Shown here: in pieces, positions 17,026-25,741 of the stretch
Layout of the letters: each line of letters starts with the position of its first letter
Position numbering within the stretch: position 1 is the first letter of the stretch
Assembly: GCA_014132615.1 (NCBI GenBank)
Contig: BMAH01000057.1
Coordinates: 1 to 43,416, forward strand
Direction: 5' to 3'
Origin: Gammaproteobacteria bacterium
Lineage (GTDB): Bacteria; Pseudomonadota; Gammaproteobacteria; DSM-16500
Length of the DNA stretch: 43,416 nucleotides
Position numbers and translations under genes: made by a program
Notes under the pieces: generated by a model
Told to the model about the DNA's origin: nothing
The model's database searches: none
What the model saw: the letters and a program-made list of their open reading frames with translations, nothing else

Positions 17026-17463
17026 ATGAAATTGAATTTCTCTACTGTTACTTTGATAGCTTCGTTAATTATTGCCGGTAATGCATTTGCTTCTAAGGCC
17101 ATCACAAGTGATGTGCATCCTCCTTTTATTAAAGAAAAAATATCTGAAAAAGGGTTAACTATTAATTACGATTTACGTAGCAATGCCGATAAAAGTAAAA
17201 TTTCACAAAAATTAGTTTGTATATTTGAAGGTTTCTTAGGCAATGTAACTTACGTAGAAAATAATGCAGAAAAAAGCAATGACAATCCTTTTATAGGTCA
17301 GCAAATATATTTTACTAACTTAGGTAAAACATGGACGGATTCAGAAGGCTTAGATAGCATAGATCAATATCATGTTGACGCTAAAGCTTATATCAAAATA
17401 GAAAATGCTAATGCTAGCTCAAAAGCTTATGCAACTTGCTTTTATCAAACTGAATCTACCTAA
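17026..17463 (+). CDS. Small secreted protein of unknown function
   Basis: From the ATG at 17026, with AGGAAG nine bases upstream, the product is 145 residues with a clear signal peptide (MKLNFSTVTLIASLIIAGNAFA, cut before Ser). The mature part of about 123 residues has no membrane span and exactly two cysteines (in KLVCIFEG and YATCFYQ), likely one disulfide made in the periplasm. Predicted strands alternate with short loops, suggesting a small beta-rich fold. I recognise no family. It is probably transcribed alone and ends against a structured repeat, facing the convergent cbpM. Confidence 0.75.
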   Translation: MKLNFSTVTLIASLIIAGNAFASKAITSDVHPPFIKEKISEKGLTINYDLRSNADKSKISQKLVCIFEGFLGNVTYVENNAEKSNDNPFIGQQIYFTNLGKTWTDSEGLDSIDQYHVDAKAYIKIENANASSKAYATCFYQTEST

Positions 17464-17469
17464 GTTAGG

Positions 17470-17541
17470 GGCTAACCTCGTTATCCGCCGCGCTATCGTC
17501 CAACCGCATCAGCGCTAGCGCTGTGCGGATGACGAGGTTGG
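17470..17541. repeat. Structured inverted-repeat element between convergent genes
   Basis: Outer arms AACCTCGTTATCCGC (17474-17488) and GCGGATGACGAGGTT (17525-17539) pair with one mismatch. Inside lies a perfect 14-base palindrome CAGCGCTAGCGCTG (17510-17523), extended by CCGCA/TGCGG into a longer alternative hairpin. The right arm recurs at window positions 11-24. It is more GC-rich than its surroundings and sits between the 3' ends of the secreted-protein gene and cbpM, where it could also end transcription both ways. Confidence 0.65.
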
Positions 17542-17583
17542 TACTTACAGAAAGTGACAATTGACATTAAGGCTTTTATCTAA

Positions 17584-17904
17584 TTATCGTAAGAAGTGTT
17601 TTTCCCATAATCTCATTTCTGTGCGTAACGTATTTAATTCTTCGCGCAATTGTAGTACTAAAGCTACACCCGCCAAATTAAGTTCTAAATCGCGTTGCAA
17701 GCGTTTTGCTACTCTAGCGCGCTCCAATTCATCTAAATTAAAACGCCATTGAGTTTGCATCCCATCCTTGGGATTCACAATATCAAAATTCATTAACTCT
17801 TGAATTTCCTTAAGTGACATATCACAAGCAATACATAATTCTTCGACAGATAAAGAATTATCCGCTTCATACTCAGCAATAATCACCATTTCCTTTTTTG
17901 CCAT
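17584..17904 (-). CDS. cbpM: Chaperone modulator CbpM
   Basis: CbpM is a small MerR-like helical protein that binds the J-domain of CbpA and blocks its co-chaperone and DNA-binding activity. From ATG 17902-17904, with GGAG upstream, it has 106 residues: an N-terminal MerR-type winged-helix part (SVEELCIACDMSLKEIQELMNFDIV, here read in two pieces around residues 19-43), WRFNLDELERARVAKRLQRD, and a C-terminal helical region VALVLQLREELNTLR. It lies 14 bases after cbpA, its obligate partner. Confidence 0.9.
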   Translation of the reverse strand: MAKKEMVIIAEYEADNSLSVEELCIACDMSLKEIQELMNFDIVNPKDGMQTQWRFNLDELERARVAKRLQRDLELNLAGVALVLQLREELNTLRTEMRLWEKHFLR

Positions 17905-17918
17905 GCAATCTCCGCTTT

Positions 17919-18926
17919 TTATCCATGGGCTGGCCAATCTTTGCGAGGGTTAAACGGCATTTGCTTTGCCATTTGGTCGTAAATTTGTTTTTGCTCATCT
18001 GTAGCAGGTTTTGGAATTTCAATACTTACAACTGCATATTGATCACCGGCTGCTGGCTTTCCTGGCATACCTCTGCCTTTCAATCGTAATTTTTGTCCTG
18101 ATTGCGAGCCTGGTGATAATTTAAGACCTACCCAGCCACCTAAAGTAGGCACTTTAATTTCTGCGCCTAAGGCAGCTTCCCAAGGTGTCACTGGCAAGGT
18201 TAAATAAACATCCTTGCCTTTTAAGGTAAATAATTTGTGCGGCTCTAATTCGATTTCTAAATACAAATCTCCATTAGGCCCACCGCCTACGCCAGGGCTG
18301 CCTTGACCCGCTAATCGTAATTGCTGACCCGATGCTACGCCTGCAGGGATGTTAACGTTGATAGTACGAAGCTTAGGAGTCACCATACCGGATGCATTAA
18401 CTTCAGGAACTTGTAACTGGATTTGTCTTTTTGCACCTTTAAACGCATCTTCTAATGAAACCCGGATTTTAGCTTGCTGATCGCCGCCTCGCTCTGCGAA
18501 ACCAAATCCTTGATCTTCAAAGCCATGACCTCGCGTGCGAGTATGGCTGCGTCTTGCACCGCCTTGCCCACCCCCACCAAAGAGGTTGCTAAAGAATTCA
18601 CTGAAGCCGCCTAAGTCACTGCCATCAAAATCACCTGAAGTGTAAAAACGGCCATTGCCGCCATTACCACCGCCCCAGCCTGGAGGAGGCCTAAAATCTT
18701 GGCCTTGCTTCCATTGACTGCCTAATTGATCGTAGGCAGTCCGTTTTTCAGGATCTTTTAATACCTCATACGCTTCTTGCACATTTTTAAATTTTTCTTC
18801 CGCATTCGCTTCTTTACTCACATCCGGATGAAATTTACGTGCTAAACGGCGATAAGCTTTTTTAATATCGTCTTGTGATGCTTTTTTATCGACGCCTAGG
18901 GTCGAATAATAATCTTTATATTCCAT
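17919..18926 (-). CDS. cbpA: DnaJ-class co-chaperone CbpA
   Basis: CbpA is a type II J-protein that stimulates DnaK ATPase and can bind curved DNA. The 335 residues have the J-domain at 1-70 with HPD at 33-35, a Gly/Phe-rich linker at about 76-160 that is unusually long and Gly-rich ([13 protein letters not shown], then [10 protein letters not shown]), no zinc-finger repeats, and two C-terminal beta domains ([19 protein letters not shown] and [14 protein letters not shown]). It is read after uspA with a five-base gap and before cbpM, within a heat-shock operon. Confidence 0.95.
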   Translation of the reverse strand: MEYKDYYSTLGVDKKASQDDIKKAYRRLARKFHPDVSKEANAEEKFKNVQEAYEVLKDPEKRTAYDQLGSQWKQGQDFRPPPGWGGGNGGNGRFYTSGDFDGSDLGGFSEFFSNLFGGGGQGGARRSHTRTRGHGFEDQGFGFAERGGDQQAKIRVSLEDAFKGAKRQIQLQVPEVNASGMVTPKLRTINVNIPAGVASGQQLRLAGQGSPGVGGGPNGDLYLEIELEPHKLFTLKGKDVYLTLPVTPWEAALGAEIKVPTLGGWVGLKLSPGSQSGQKLRLKGRGMPGKPAAGDQYAVVSIEIPKPATDEQKQIYDQMAKQMPFNPRKDWPAHG

Positions 18927-18931
18927 CGTAT

Positions 18932-19363
18932 TTAATCTGTGGACTCAGGTAATCTAACGGTTAATACGTCGCATTTAGCACCATGCAAAATAGCATTTGC
19001 GGTTGATCCCAGTAGAAGAGATAAGCCATGACGTCCATGGCTGCCGCAAACAATTAAATCTGCATTCACATCATCTGCGATTTTTAAAATTTTCGTTTTA
19101 GTAGGGCCTATTTCTACGAATAAATCGCTAGCACCTACGTTTAAACGTTGACCTAATTTTTCTATTGATTGTTTAGCTTCATCAATCAATTGGCCTTCAA
19201 TATCTTCTATGCCTAAATAAGCATAGCTATAACCAGGCAAAGGTTCGACGACATGGATAATACTTAACTTCGCATGCGTTAAACTACGCAGCTCGCGTAC
19301 TTTTTCAATGACGTATTCAGTGTCTTCAGTTAAATCAGTCGCTAATAGAATGTGTTTATACAT
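18932..19363 (-). CDS. Universal stress protein, UspA family
   Basis: The 143-residue Usp-fold protein opens with [11 protein letters not shown] and ends with [20 protein letters not shown], a near match to the ATP-binding signature G-x2-G-x9-G-S, but with eight rather than nine residues between the second and third Gly. Nucleotide binding is therefore uncertain. Usp proteins are cytosolic dimers induced by starvation, oxidants and other stress. Start ATG 19361-19363 has AGGACA upstream. Its place between clpB and cbpA implies cotranscription under heat-shock control. Confidence 0.9.
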   Translation of the reverse strand: MYKHILLATDLTEDTEYVIEKVRELRSLTHAKLSIIHVVEPLPGYSYAYLGIEDIEGQLIDEAKQSIEKLGQRLNVGASDLFVEIGPTKTKILKIADDVNADLIVCGSHGRHGLSLLLGSTANAILHGAKCDVLTVRLPESTD

Positions 19364-19386
19364 TGCATAATGTCCTTTTAGCTAAG

Positions 19387-21978
19387 CTAAACATTCACCG
19401 TTGCTTTGGAAAATTCTATATGACCTTTTTTCATCCCTACTTTAATCACATCACCTGGGATGAAATCACCACTTAATATTTGTTGAGCCAAGGGGTTTTC
19501 TACATGCTGTTGAATAGAACGTTTAAGCGGCCTTGCCCCATATACAGGATCATAACCCGTCGCAGCTAAATAATCCAACGCTTCATCCGTGATGTCTAAG
19601 CTGTAATCACGCTCAGCTAATCTTGCGCGTAATCGATTAATTTGCAATTGAGCAATTTGTTTAATTTGACTTTCATCTAATGGATGGAAAACTACCATTT
19701 CATCAATGCGGTTAATAAATTCAGGACGGAAGTGTTGACCGACTACCCCTAATACCGCTTTCTTCATTGCAAAGTAATCGCCTTCCTTAGAGACTTTTTG
19801 AATTAACTCTGAACCTAAGTTAGACGTCATAACAATAACTGTATTACGAAAATCTACCGTACGACCTTGGCTATCGGTTAAACGACCATCGTCTAATACT
19901 TGCAATAAAATATTAAACACATCGGGATGGGCTTTTTCCATTTCATCTAACAAAATAACGGAATAGGGCTTACGTCTTACGTGTTCTGTTAAATATCCCC
20001 CTTCTTCATAACCAACATAGCCGGGAGGTGCACCTAATAAACGGGAAACAGAATGCTTTTCCATAAACTCTGACATATCTAAACGGATAACCGCTTCTTC
20101 TGTGTCAAATAAGAAAGCAGCTAATGCTTTGCATAATTCAGTTTTACCTACACCCGTTGGCCCTAAAAATAAAAATGAACCTATAGGTCTATTAGGATCA
20201 GCAAGGCCTGCGCGTGAACGCCTAATAGCATTACAAACAGCAGTGACAGCTTGGCTTTGGCCTATAATGCGTTTGTGCAAAGCATCTTCCATATGCAGTA
20301 ATTTTTCTTTTTCACTTTCTAACATTTTAGACACAGGAATATGCGTCCATTTAGACACCACTTCAGCAATTTCTTCTTCGCTTACTTTATTTCTTAATAA
20401 ACGCAATGCTTTCTTAGGCTCAGCAGAAGATGCTTCTGCTAATTGTTTTTCTAATTCAGGAATACGCGCATATTGTAATTGCGCCATTTGATTTAAATCA
20501 CCCGTACGTCTTGCTGCATCAAACTCTAAGCGGGCTTTTTCAAGTTCCGATTTAATCGCTTGCGCATCGTTTAACGAGGCTTTTTCTGTTTTCCATTCAT
20601 CTTCTAATTTTTTATATTCAGCTTCTAATTTACCTAAATCACTTTCTAATTTTTCTAAGCGTTTTTTTGATCCTTCATCCGTTTCCTTTTTAAGTGCTTC
20701 ACGTTCTATTTTCAATTGGATGATGCGACGTTCTAAGTTATCCATGACTTCTGGTTTGGAATCAATTTCCATGCGTATGTTACTAGCTGCTTCATCGATT
20801 AAATCGATAGCTTTATCAGGTAAATTTCTATCTGTAATGTAACGGTGAGATAAAGTCGCTGCAGCAACAATCGCAGAGTCTGTGATTTCTACGCCGTGAT
20901 GTAATTCATACCGCTCTTTTAAACCACGCAAAATAGCAATGGTATCTGTAACTGAAGGCTCTTCAACTAACACTCGTTGAAAGCGTCGTTCTAATGCGGC
21001 ATCTTTTTCAATGTATTTTCGATATTCATCAAGCGTAGTTGCGCCAACGCAATGTAATTCACCACGCGCTAATGCAGGCTTTAACATATTCCCTGCATCC
21101 ATAGATCCTTCTGCTTTACCCGCACCTACCATGGTATGTAATTCATCAATAAATAAGATAACTTGTCCTTCTTGTTTAGATAATTCTTTTAATACTGCCT
21201 TTAAACGTTCTTCAAATTCACCTCTAAATTTAGCGCCAGCAATGAGTGCGCCTAAATCCAATGCTAGTAACCGTTTATCACGCAAACCTTCTGGTACTTC
21301 ACCATTAATGATGCGTTGCGCTAACCCTTCAACAATCGCCGTCTTACCTACGCCTGGTTCACCGATTAAGACAGGATTATTTTTAGTGCGGCGTTGTAAT
21401 ACTTGTATAGTGCGGCGAATTTCAGCATCACGACCAATGACAGGGTCTAATTTACCTTTGCTAGCTAAATCGGTGAGATCAACAGTATATTTTGCTAACG
21501 CATTGCGTTGATCTTCTGCATTAGGATCTTGCACGTTTTGTCCTCCACGCTCTTCGTCTATGGCTTTTTCTATCGATTGTTTACTTGCTCCTGCTTTACG
21601 CAGTAGATCACCCAACTGACCATTATCTTCAACGGCTGCGAGCAAGAATAAATCACTGGATATATATTGATCTTTACGCTTTTGCGCCAATTTGTCTGTT
21701 AAATTTAAGATACGATTTAAATCATTAGAGATATGCACTTCGCCGCCCGTACCCTCTACAGTGGGCAAGCGTTTAAGCGCCGCATCAACTTCATTACGTA
21801 ATTGGGGAATATTCACATTAGCTTTAGCTAGCAGAGATATAACACCCCCATCTGGGTCGTCCAATAAAACTTTCATCACATGGACAGGTTCAATAACCGC
21901 ATGATCTTGCCCCAATGCCAGTGATTGGGCATCTGCTAAAGCACGTTGAAATTTACTGGTAAGCTTATCCATTCGCAT
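19387..21978 (-). CDS. clpB: Protein disaggregase ClpB
   Basis: ClpB is the hexameric AAA+ Hsp100 that, with DnaK and J-proteins, pulls proteins out of aggregates. The 863 residues are full length: N-domain (1-145), first AAA+ module with GEPGVGKT at 206-213 and [19 protein letters not shown], the ClpB-specific middle coiled-coil domain (about 400-530), second AAA+ module with GPTGVGKT near 605-612, and the C-terminal small domain. Start ATG 21976-21978 has GAGGT upstream. It heads the clpB-uspA-cbpA-cbpM operon, behind a sigma-32-like promoter. Confidence 0.98.
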   Translation of the reverse strand: MRMDKLTSKFQRALADAQSLALGQDHAVIEPVHVMKVLLDDPDGGVISLLAKANVNIPQLRNEVDAALKRLPTVEGTGGEVHISNDLNRILNLTDKLAQKRKDQYISSDLFLLAAVEDNGQLGDLLRKAGASKQSIEKAIDEERGGQNVQDPNAEDQRNALAKYTVDLTDLASKGKLDPVIGRDAEIRRTIQVLQRRTKNNPVLIGEPGVGKTAIVEGLAQRIINGEVPEGLRDKRLLALDLGALIAGAKFRGEFEERLKAVLKELSKQEGQVILFIDELHTMVGAGKAEGSMDAGNMLKPALARGELHCVGATTLDEYRKYIEKDAALERRFQRVLVEEPSVTDTIAILRGLKERYELHHGVEITDSAIVAAATLSHRYITDRNLPDKAIDLIDEAASNIRMEIDSKPEVMDNLERRIIQLKIEREALKKETDEGSKKRLEKLESDLGKLEAEYKKLEDEWKTEKASLNDAQAIKSELEKARLEFDAARRTGDLNQMAQLQYARIPELEKQLAEASSAEPKKALRLLRNKVSEEEIAEVVSKWTHIPVSKMLESEKEKLLHMEDALHKRIIGQSQAVTAVCNAIRRSRAGLADPNRPIGSFLFLGPTGVGKTELCKALAAFLFDTEEAVIRLDMSEFMEKHSVSRLLGAPPGYVGYEEGGYLTEHVRRKPYSVILLDEMEKAHPDVFNILLQVLDDGRLTDSQGRTVDFRNTVIVMTSNLGSELIQKVSKEGDYFAMKKAVLGVVGQHFRPEFINRIDEMVVFHPLDESQIKQIAQLQINRLRARLAERDYSLDITDEALDYLAATGYDPVYGARPLKRSIQQHVENPLAQQILSGDFIPGDVIKVGMKKGHIEFSKATVNV

Positions 21979-22008
21979 GTAAGTAACCTCAAATGTTATT
22001 TCCCATTA

Positions 22009-22036
22009 ACATGAGGGCGATTCTTATAAGATCAAG
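22009..22036 (-). promoter_or_regulatory. Sigma-32-like heat-shock promoter of clpB
   Basis: On the minus strand CTTGATC (22030-22036), 12 bases, then CCCTCATGT (22009-22017) matches the RpoH pattern CTTGAAA-N11-16-CCCCATnT with few mismatches. It lies 31-58 bases upstream of the clpB ATG, where a promoter of this classic RpoH target is expected. A bulged hairpin (CCTC-AA-ATGTTA pairing with TAACAT-GAGG, 21987-22016) overlaps the -10 element and may be chance. Confidence 0.7.
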
Positions 22037-22069
22037 GATAACATAAAGTAGGTGTACAAGGATTGATCA

Positions 22070-22142
22070 TGGGTCGTCTGCGATTCGAACGCAGGACCAA
22101 CAGGTTAAAAGCCTGCTGCTCTACCGACTGAGCTAACGACCC
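22070..22142 (-). tRNA. tRNA-Lys (anticodon TTT)
   Basis: Read on the minus strand, the 73-base gene folds as a full cloverleaf: acceptor GGGTCGT/ACGACCC, D-arm with AGCTCAGTCGGTAGAGC, anticodon stem CAGGC/GCCTG-type pairing around the loop CTTTTAA with anticodon TTT, and T-arm with GTTCGAATC. The discriminator base is A, and CCA is not encoded. It reads toward clpB, 92 bases upstream of that start. Confidence 0.95.
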
Positions 22143-22167
22143 AAGTAAACTGCTGTTTGAGCCGCAT

Positions 22168-22195
22168 ATATTACTGATTCTTACGAAAATATCAA
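22168..22195 (-). promoter_or_regulatory. Promoter of tRNA-Lys
   Basis: On the minus strand TTGATA (22190-22195) and TAATAT (22168-22173) are 16 bases apart and lie just upstream of the tRNA. A short GC-rich stretch (GCGGC) after the -10 box resembles the discriminator of stringently controlled stable-RNA promoters. Confidence 0.6.
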
Positions 22196-22253
22196 CTGGT
22201 TTAAGGCTTAATGTAGGAACATTTTAAATAAAGTATTAAATACGGTAAGTATG

Positions 22254-22286
22254 TCTAATATTTTCTTAACTTATTAGGTTTAAAAT
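22254..22286 (+). promoter_or_regulatory. PmrA-like tandem box and -10 upstream of the 22326 gene
   Basis: TCTAATATT (22254-22262), two bases, then CTTAACTTA (22265-22273): two half sites of the cTTAATatT type, 11 bp apart, each imperfect. Seven bases later lies TAAAAT (22281-22286), a good -10 box, giving an estimated leader of about 33 bases. Assignment to PmrA is an inference from the Legionella/Coxiella consensus. Confidence 0.45.
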
Positions 22287-22325
22287 AGCCAAAATTATTA
22301 GATCACTATAAGAAGAGAGGTTTAC

Positions 22326-24989
22326 ATGGCTTTCAAAGATATAGTTTGCAACTTAAGCGATGCACGGATTGATTCTTCACATGGTTGGCAAGTACGTATA
22401 TCTATTAAACAAGAGGCCATTTTTGCCAATAACCAAGCCAATCAAATTCAAGTTTTAGAAGAAATTATAAAAAAAGTTACTGATGATCTTTTCGTTGATG
22501 CAAAAATATTAACCTGCAGCAGCTCTCAAGAAGCCGATCAAGAATTAGATGGCACTATAAGTCCTTTTGGATTAGATAGAGATCAACGGGGAAAGGAAGT
22601 TTGTATCTATTTACCTAATTCCAAACAATGTAAAGAGTTAGACATCAGTGCTAAAGATTACAAGCAAATGCTTTTAACCCTTTGGGCTGAACTCAGAAAA
22701 GCTAATATCCCCCTCTCCCATCATGATGTACCAGGTGATAGAAAAATTGTAGGTCCTGCAGGCTTTCCTACTCCTTTTTCTTTCACTTCCGAAACCCCGG
22801 GAAAAGAACACAAAAATAAACATGGAATTTTATTTAAACAATTTAAGGGATACGATGATAACCATCCGATTTTGGATGTAGAATTTAATGATCAAGATTT
22901 AGCCTCGCTTAATATCGAACTAGGCTTTGATCAATATCAAGCAACACATGATTATCTTGTTAGTCATCAAGTAAAAGCTCACCAGCAATTACAAGCAGAT
23001 ATTGGCCGAATAAATCTTGATTTTAATTTCTCTCATTTATTAAATAACGATGCATTAATTGATTATTTACGAGCAGCCATTAAAAGATACGAAGAAAAAT
23101 TTGCAACATTAGATGTGCATGAACGTGGAACCTATCAAACCCAATTCGATGAGGAGATGAAGCAACATGAAGATTATCAAAAATTATTAAATTATTATCC
23201 TCATGCTACTGATGGGAACTTTTCTTCCAATCACAATATCACTCGCCTAAGAAACTTAAAACAATTATCTATTGAGAATTTAGACCAAATCATTAAAGAA
23301 TTACGCGAAAATTATGCTGAATCTATTGAAGATATCAAAGCAGATTTCCAAAAATTGCATGTATCGCATATCGAAGATGAAACTAATTCGAAAGGTAAAG
23401 AAAAAGCAGATGATGAGCCTAGCTCTAGTGGAAGCCAGCCTGATAAGCTCTCTTTATCAACTTATTTAAAAGACCAAGATTATTCAGTATTGATAGAATC
23501 AAATCCTGCTGCTATGCAAGCCATCTATAGACGTATTATATTTATGGAATATGAACGTAGAGCGATTAGCGATTTAGAGCATCGTTTTGAAGATTTAACA
23601 ACACATCAAAATGAATTGCCGACTCCCGCTCACAACCCTTTTAGCAAAGCGACAGTCATTACACAATCTGTTTGCGGTACGCCAGCTAAACGTATCATAC
23701 GACCTGAACCTAACGAGTTTGACCAAAATAACAGTCAAGTTTTTAGCAAAAGTGTATTTGGTGATTATAAAGATGGTGAAAAAATTGAAAAGCCTAAATC
23801 ATCAGATGACAAATTAATTATAGGCTATACCCAGCAAGGTTTGCCTTTCCAAATCGTAGTTGATGGTTTTTTTGGTGGAGAAACAACAAAAATATTTAAA
23901 TTTATTGATAATCATGTCACCCCTTTAATGGATCAATATGCTAGAGATCTAGCTGAAAGTAACAATCCTGATGAGATAACCCAGCATCTGATAAAAACCA
24001 TTTATGAATTGAGAAAAGTGCAAGCAAGAGATGCCGAATTTACTATGTCTATAGCCATGACTTACGAAAAAGATAATCAGCTTCACTGTAGTGGCTTTGG
24101 CATTGGCGATACGGGTATTGTATTACGTCGTACCACCGGTGAGATTGAACAATTAGCAGATACCACCGAAGTGAATGGATTTAAAGACGGGTTTGATAAT
24201 CATTCTGATCAAGAAATTGATGCAGTGATTGCCCGCAATAGTTTATTTCACACTCAAATACAAAGTGGCGATGAAATTTTTGGTTATACCTATCTTTTTA
24301 AGCAAAGAGGTAATGAACCAGGGTTGTTAGTGCAAGAACCTGAAGATACAGCTAACATTAATGTGAAAAAATTCAAATTACACGTTGATGGCGGCCGATC
24401 TGATACCACTTTGTTTGAAACTGCCTTGTCCAGCATACAAACTGATTATGAAGCTAGATGTGAAATCGCAAAAGAAAAACCTCACATGCGTTTTGGCGAT
24501 GATTGCACATTTGGTTCTGTCGTTATTCCCAATAAAGGATTACAACAAACCATGGAAGCGAAAATTAAAAATCGAGATGAGCTTATTCAACTTGTTAGCA
24601 TTGCAGATAGTTTAATTAATGATTTAAATCGCTACATCAAGAGTCGTGAATCCAGAAAAACTAAATTGTGGTTATTTAGAATGGATAATAAGACCTTAAC
24701 TCAAGAAAAAATTGATGAGGCTTCTGCTATGGTTAAGTATCTTAGAACCTACATTGAGGATATATTTTATAATTTCAATAACTATAAAGAAATGGATAGT
24801 GTAGTTTTTAAAAATGCGCTTAAAAGAGAAATTGATTCTACGCTAGCTAAAAATAAGCAGTTAGAACATAAACATTGGAAATTCCACTCTCTATTACCAA
24901 CTCATAGTATTTTAGAAGAATGCTTAACTAAATATAAAAAAGAATTTATAGAGCCTGAGCAATCCATTCCCAGACATACACATAACTAA
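22326..24989 (+). CDS. Large orphan protein with PP2C-like phosphatase domain, candidate effector
   Basis: I do not recognise the whole protein. Residues 1-430 are hydrophilic, with helical stretches and an acidic Ser-rich linker near 350-375. Residues about 440-740 resemble a PPM/PP2C Ser/Thr phosphatase: VVDGFFGG at 511-518 corresponds to the DGxGG metal motif, FGIGDTGIVLRRTTGEIEQL at 591-610 to the VGDSRAxL strand pair, and FGDDCTFGSVVI at 723-734 to the late D-N-x-T motif. The SDG motif expected near 650 reads GDEIFGYTYLF, so one metal-binding Asp seems lost. Residues 750-880 form a helical tail rich in charged residues, ending near KKEFIEPEQ. No signal peptide. RBS is AAGAAGAGAGG. Large size, single-gene unit, eukaryote-like domain and upstream box suggest a translocated effector. 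Confidence 0.6.
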   Translation: MAFKDIVCNLSDARIDSSHGWQVRISIKQEAIFANNQANQIQVLEEIIKKVTDDLFVDAKILTCSSSQEADQELDGTISPFGLDRDQRGKEVCIYLPNSKQCKELDISAKDYKQMLLTLWAELRKANIPLSHHDVPGDRKIVGPAGFPTPFSFTSETPGKEHKNKHGILFKQFKGYDDNHPILDVEFNDQDLASLNIELGFDQYQATHDYLVSHQVKAHQQLQADIGRINLDFNFSHLLNNDALIDYLRAAIKRYEEKFATLDVHERGTYQTQFDEEMKQHEDYQKLLNYYPHATDGNFSSNHNITRLRNLKQLSIENLDQIIKELRENYAESIEDIKADFQKLHVSHIEDETNSKGKEKADDEPSSSGSQPDKLSLSTYLKDQDYSVLIESNPAAMQAIYRRIIFMEYERRAISDLEHRFEDLTTHQNELPTPAHNPFSKATVITQSVCGTPAKRIIRPEPNEFDQNNSQVFSKSVFGDYKDGEKIEKPKSSDDKLIIGYTQQGLPFQIVVDGFFGGETTKIFKFIDNHVTPLMDQYARDLAESNNPDEITQHLIKTIYELRKVQARDAEFTMSIAMTYEKDNQLHCSGFGIGDTGIVLRRTTGEIEQLADTTEVNGFKDGFDNHSDQEIDAVIARNSLFHTQIQSGDEIFGYTYLFKQRGNEPGLLVQEPEDTANINVKKFKLHVDGGRSDTTLFETALSSIQTDYEARCEIAKEKPHMRFGDDCTFGSVVIPNKGLQQTMEAKIKNRDELIQLVSIADSLINDLNRYIKSRESRKTKLWLFRMDNKTLTQEKIDEASAMVKYLRTYIEDIFYNFNNYKEMDSVVFKNALKREIDSTLAKNKQLEHKHWKFHSLLPTHSILEECLTKYKKEFIEPEQSIPRHTHN

Positions 24990-25000
24990 TAGTGTGAAGG

Positions 25001-25030
25001 AGGCGGCTTAAGGCCGCCTTATTATTATTG
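25001..25030 (+). terminator. Terminator after the 22326 gene
   Basis: AGGCGGC (25001-25007) pairs with GCCGCCT (25013-25019) around a five-base loop, followed by TATTATTATTG. It lies 11 bases after the stop codon. The T-rich tail is only on the plus-strand side, so it serves this gene and not queE. Confidence 0.75.
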
Positions 25031-25099
25031 ACCACATGAGCCATAAAATATTAAAGGATTAAACAAATACATCCTAGAAAAAAATGCAATCAGCAAAAA

Positions 25100-25741
25100 T
25101 CACTTACCAGGCACTTCGCCCCATAAATATTTATGCAATTGAATTTGCATGCGTACGGACAATTGATCTTGCAAAATCCAATCAGCTAACTCACCTGCTT
25201 TGATTTGTTGATAACTAGGAGAAAAAAGGACTTCGCAAATTTCTGTTAAGTTGTATTGCTTCAAAATTTCTTTTGACCATTGGTAATCTGCTTCGTTGCA
25301 AATAACGAATTTAACTTGGTCGTGGGGGAGTAAGTTTTGTAAGTTAGGCCAGTAGTTTTTTTCTACTTCGCCTGATGCGGGGGTTTTTACATCGACTACT
25401 TTAATGACGCGTTTATCTACTTCTTTTGTATCCAATGCGCCGCTGGTTTCGAGTGACACTTCGTAGCCTAAATCACAGAGTTGGGTTAGCAAGGTTAAGC
25501 AGGCTTTTTGGGCTAAAGGTTCACCCCCCGAAACGGTAACGTAACGGGTTTTATATTTTGCGACTTCAGCCAATATAGCTTCGATGCTATAGCGATCGCC
25601 GCCTTGGAAGGCGTAAGCCGTATCGCAATATTGGCAGCGTAGGGGGCAGCCTGTTAGGCGTATGAAAACGGTAGGTAAACCTGTCGTACGGGTTTCGCCT
25701 TGTAGGGAGAAAAATATTTCTGTGATGCGTAAAGTGGACAC
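25100..25741 (-). CDS. queE: 7-carboxy-7-deazaguanine synthase QueE
   Basis: QueE is a radical-SAM enzyme that contracts carboxy-tetrahydropterin to 7-carboxy-7-deazaguanine on the way to queuosine in tRNA. The 213 residues have FFSLQGET at 10-17, the iron-sulfur motif C-x3-C-x2-C at Cys32, Cys36 and Cys39 (GCPLRCQYCDTAYAF), and SGGEP at 71-75. The start is GTG at 25739-25741. It follows cpoB after a 344-base gap holding repeats. Linkage of queE to the tol-pal-cpoB cluster is common in gammaproteobacteria. Confidence 0.95.
   Translation of the reverse strand: MSTLRITEIFFSLQGETRTTGLPTVFIRLTGCPLRCQYCDTAYAFQGGDRYSIEAILAEVAKYKTRYVTVSGGEPLAQKACLTLLTQLCDLGYEVSLETSGALDTKEVDKRVIKVVDVKTPASGEVEKNYWPNLQNLLPHDQVKFVICNEADYQWSKEILKQYNLTEICEVLFSPSYQQIKAGELADWILQDQLSVRMQIQLHKYLWGEVPGK

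Noticed and set aside
21011..21511. Plus-strand 166-codon frame inside clpB
   Set aside because: It is antisense to the conserved first AAA+ module of ClpB, and composition follows the opposite strand.
21987..22016. CIRCE/HrcA operator upstream of clpB
   Set aside because: The hairpin is bulged and does not match TTAGCACTC-N9-GAGTGCTAA; the RpoH-type promoter explains the site better.
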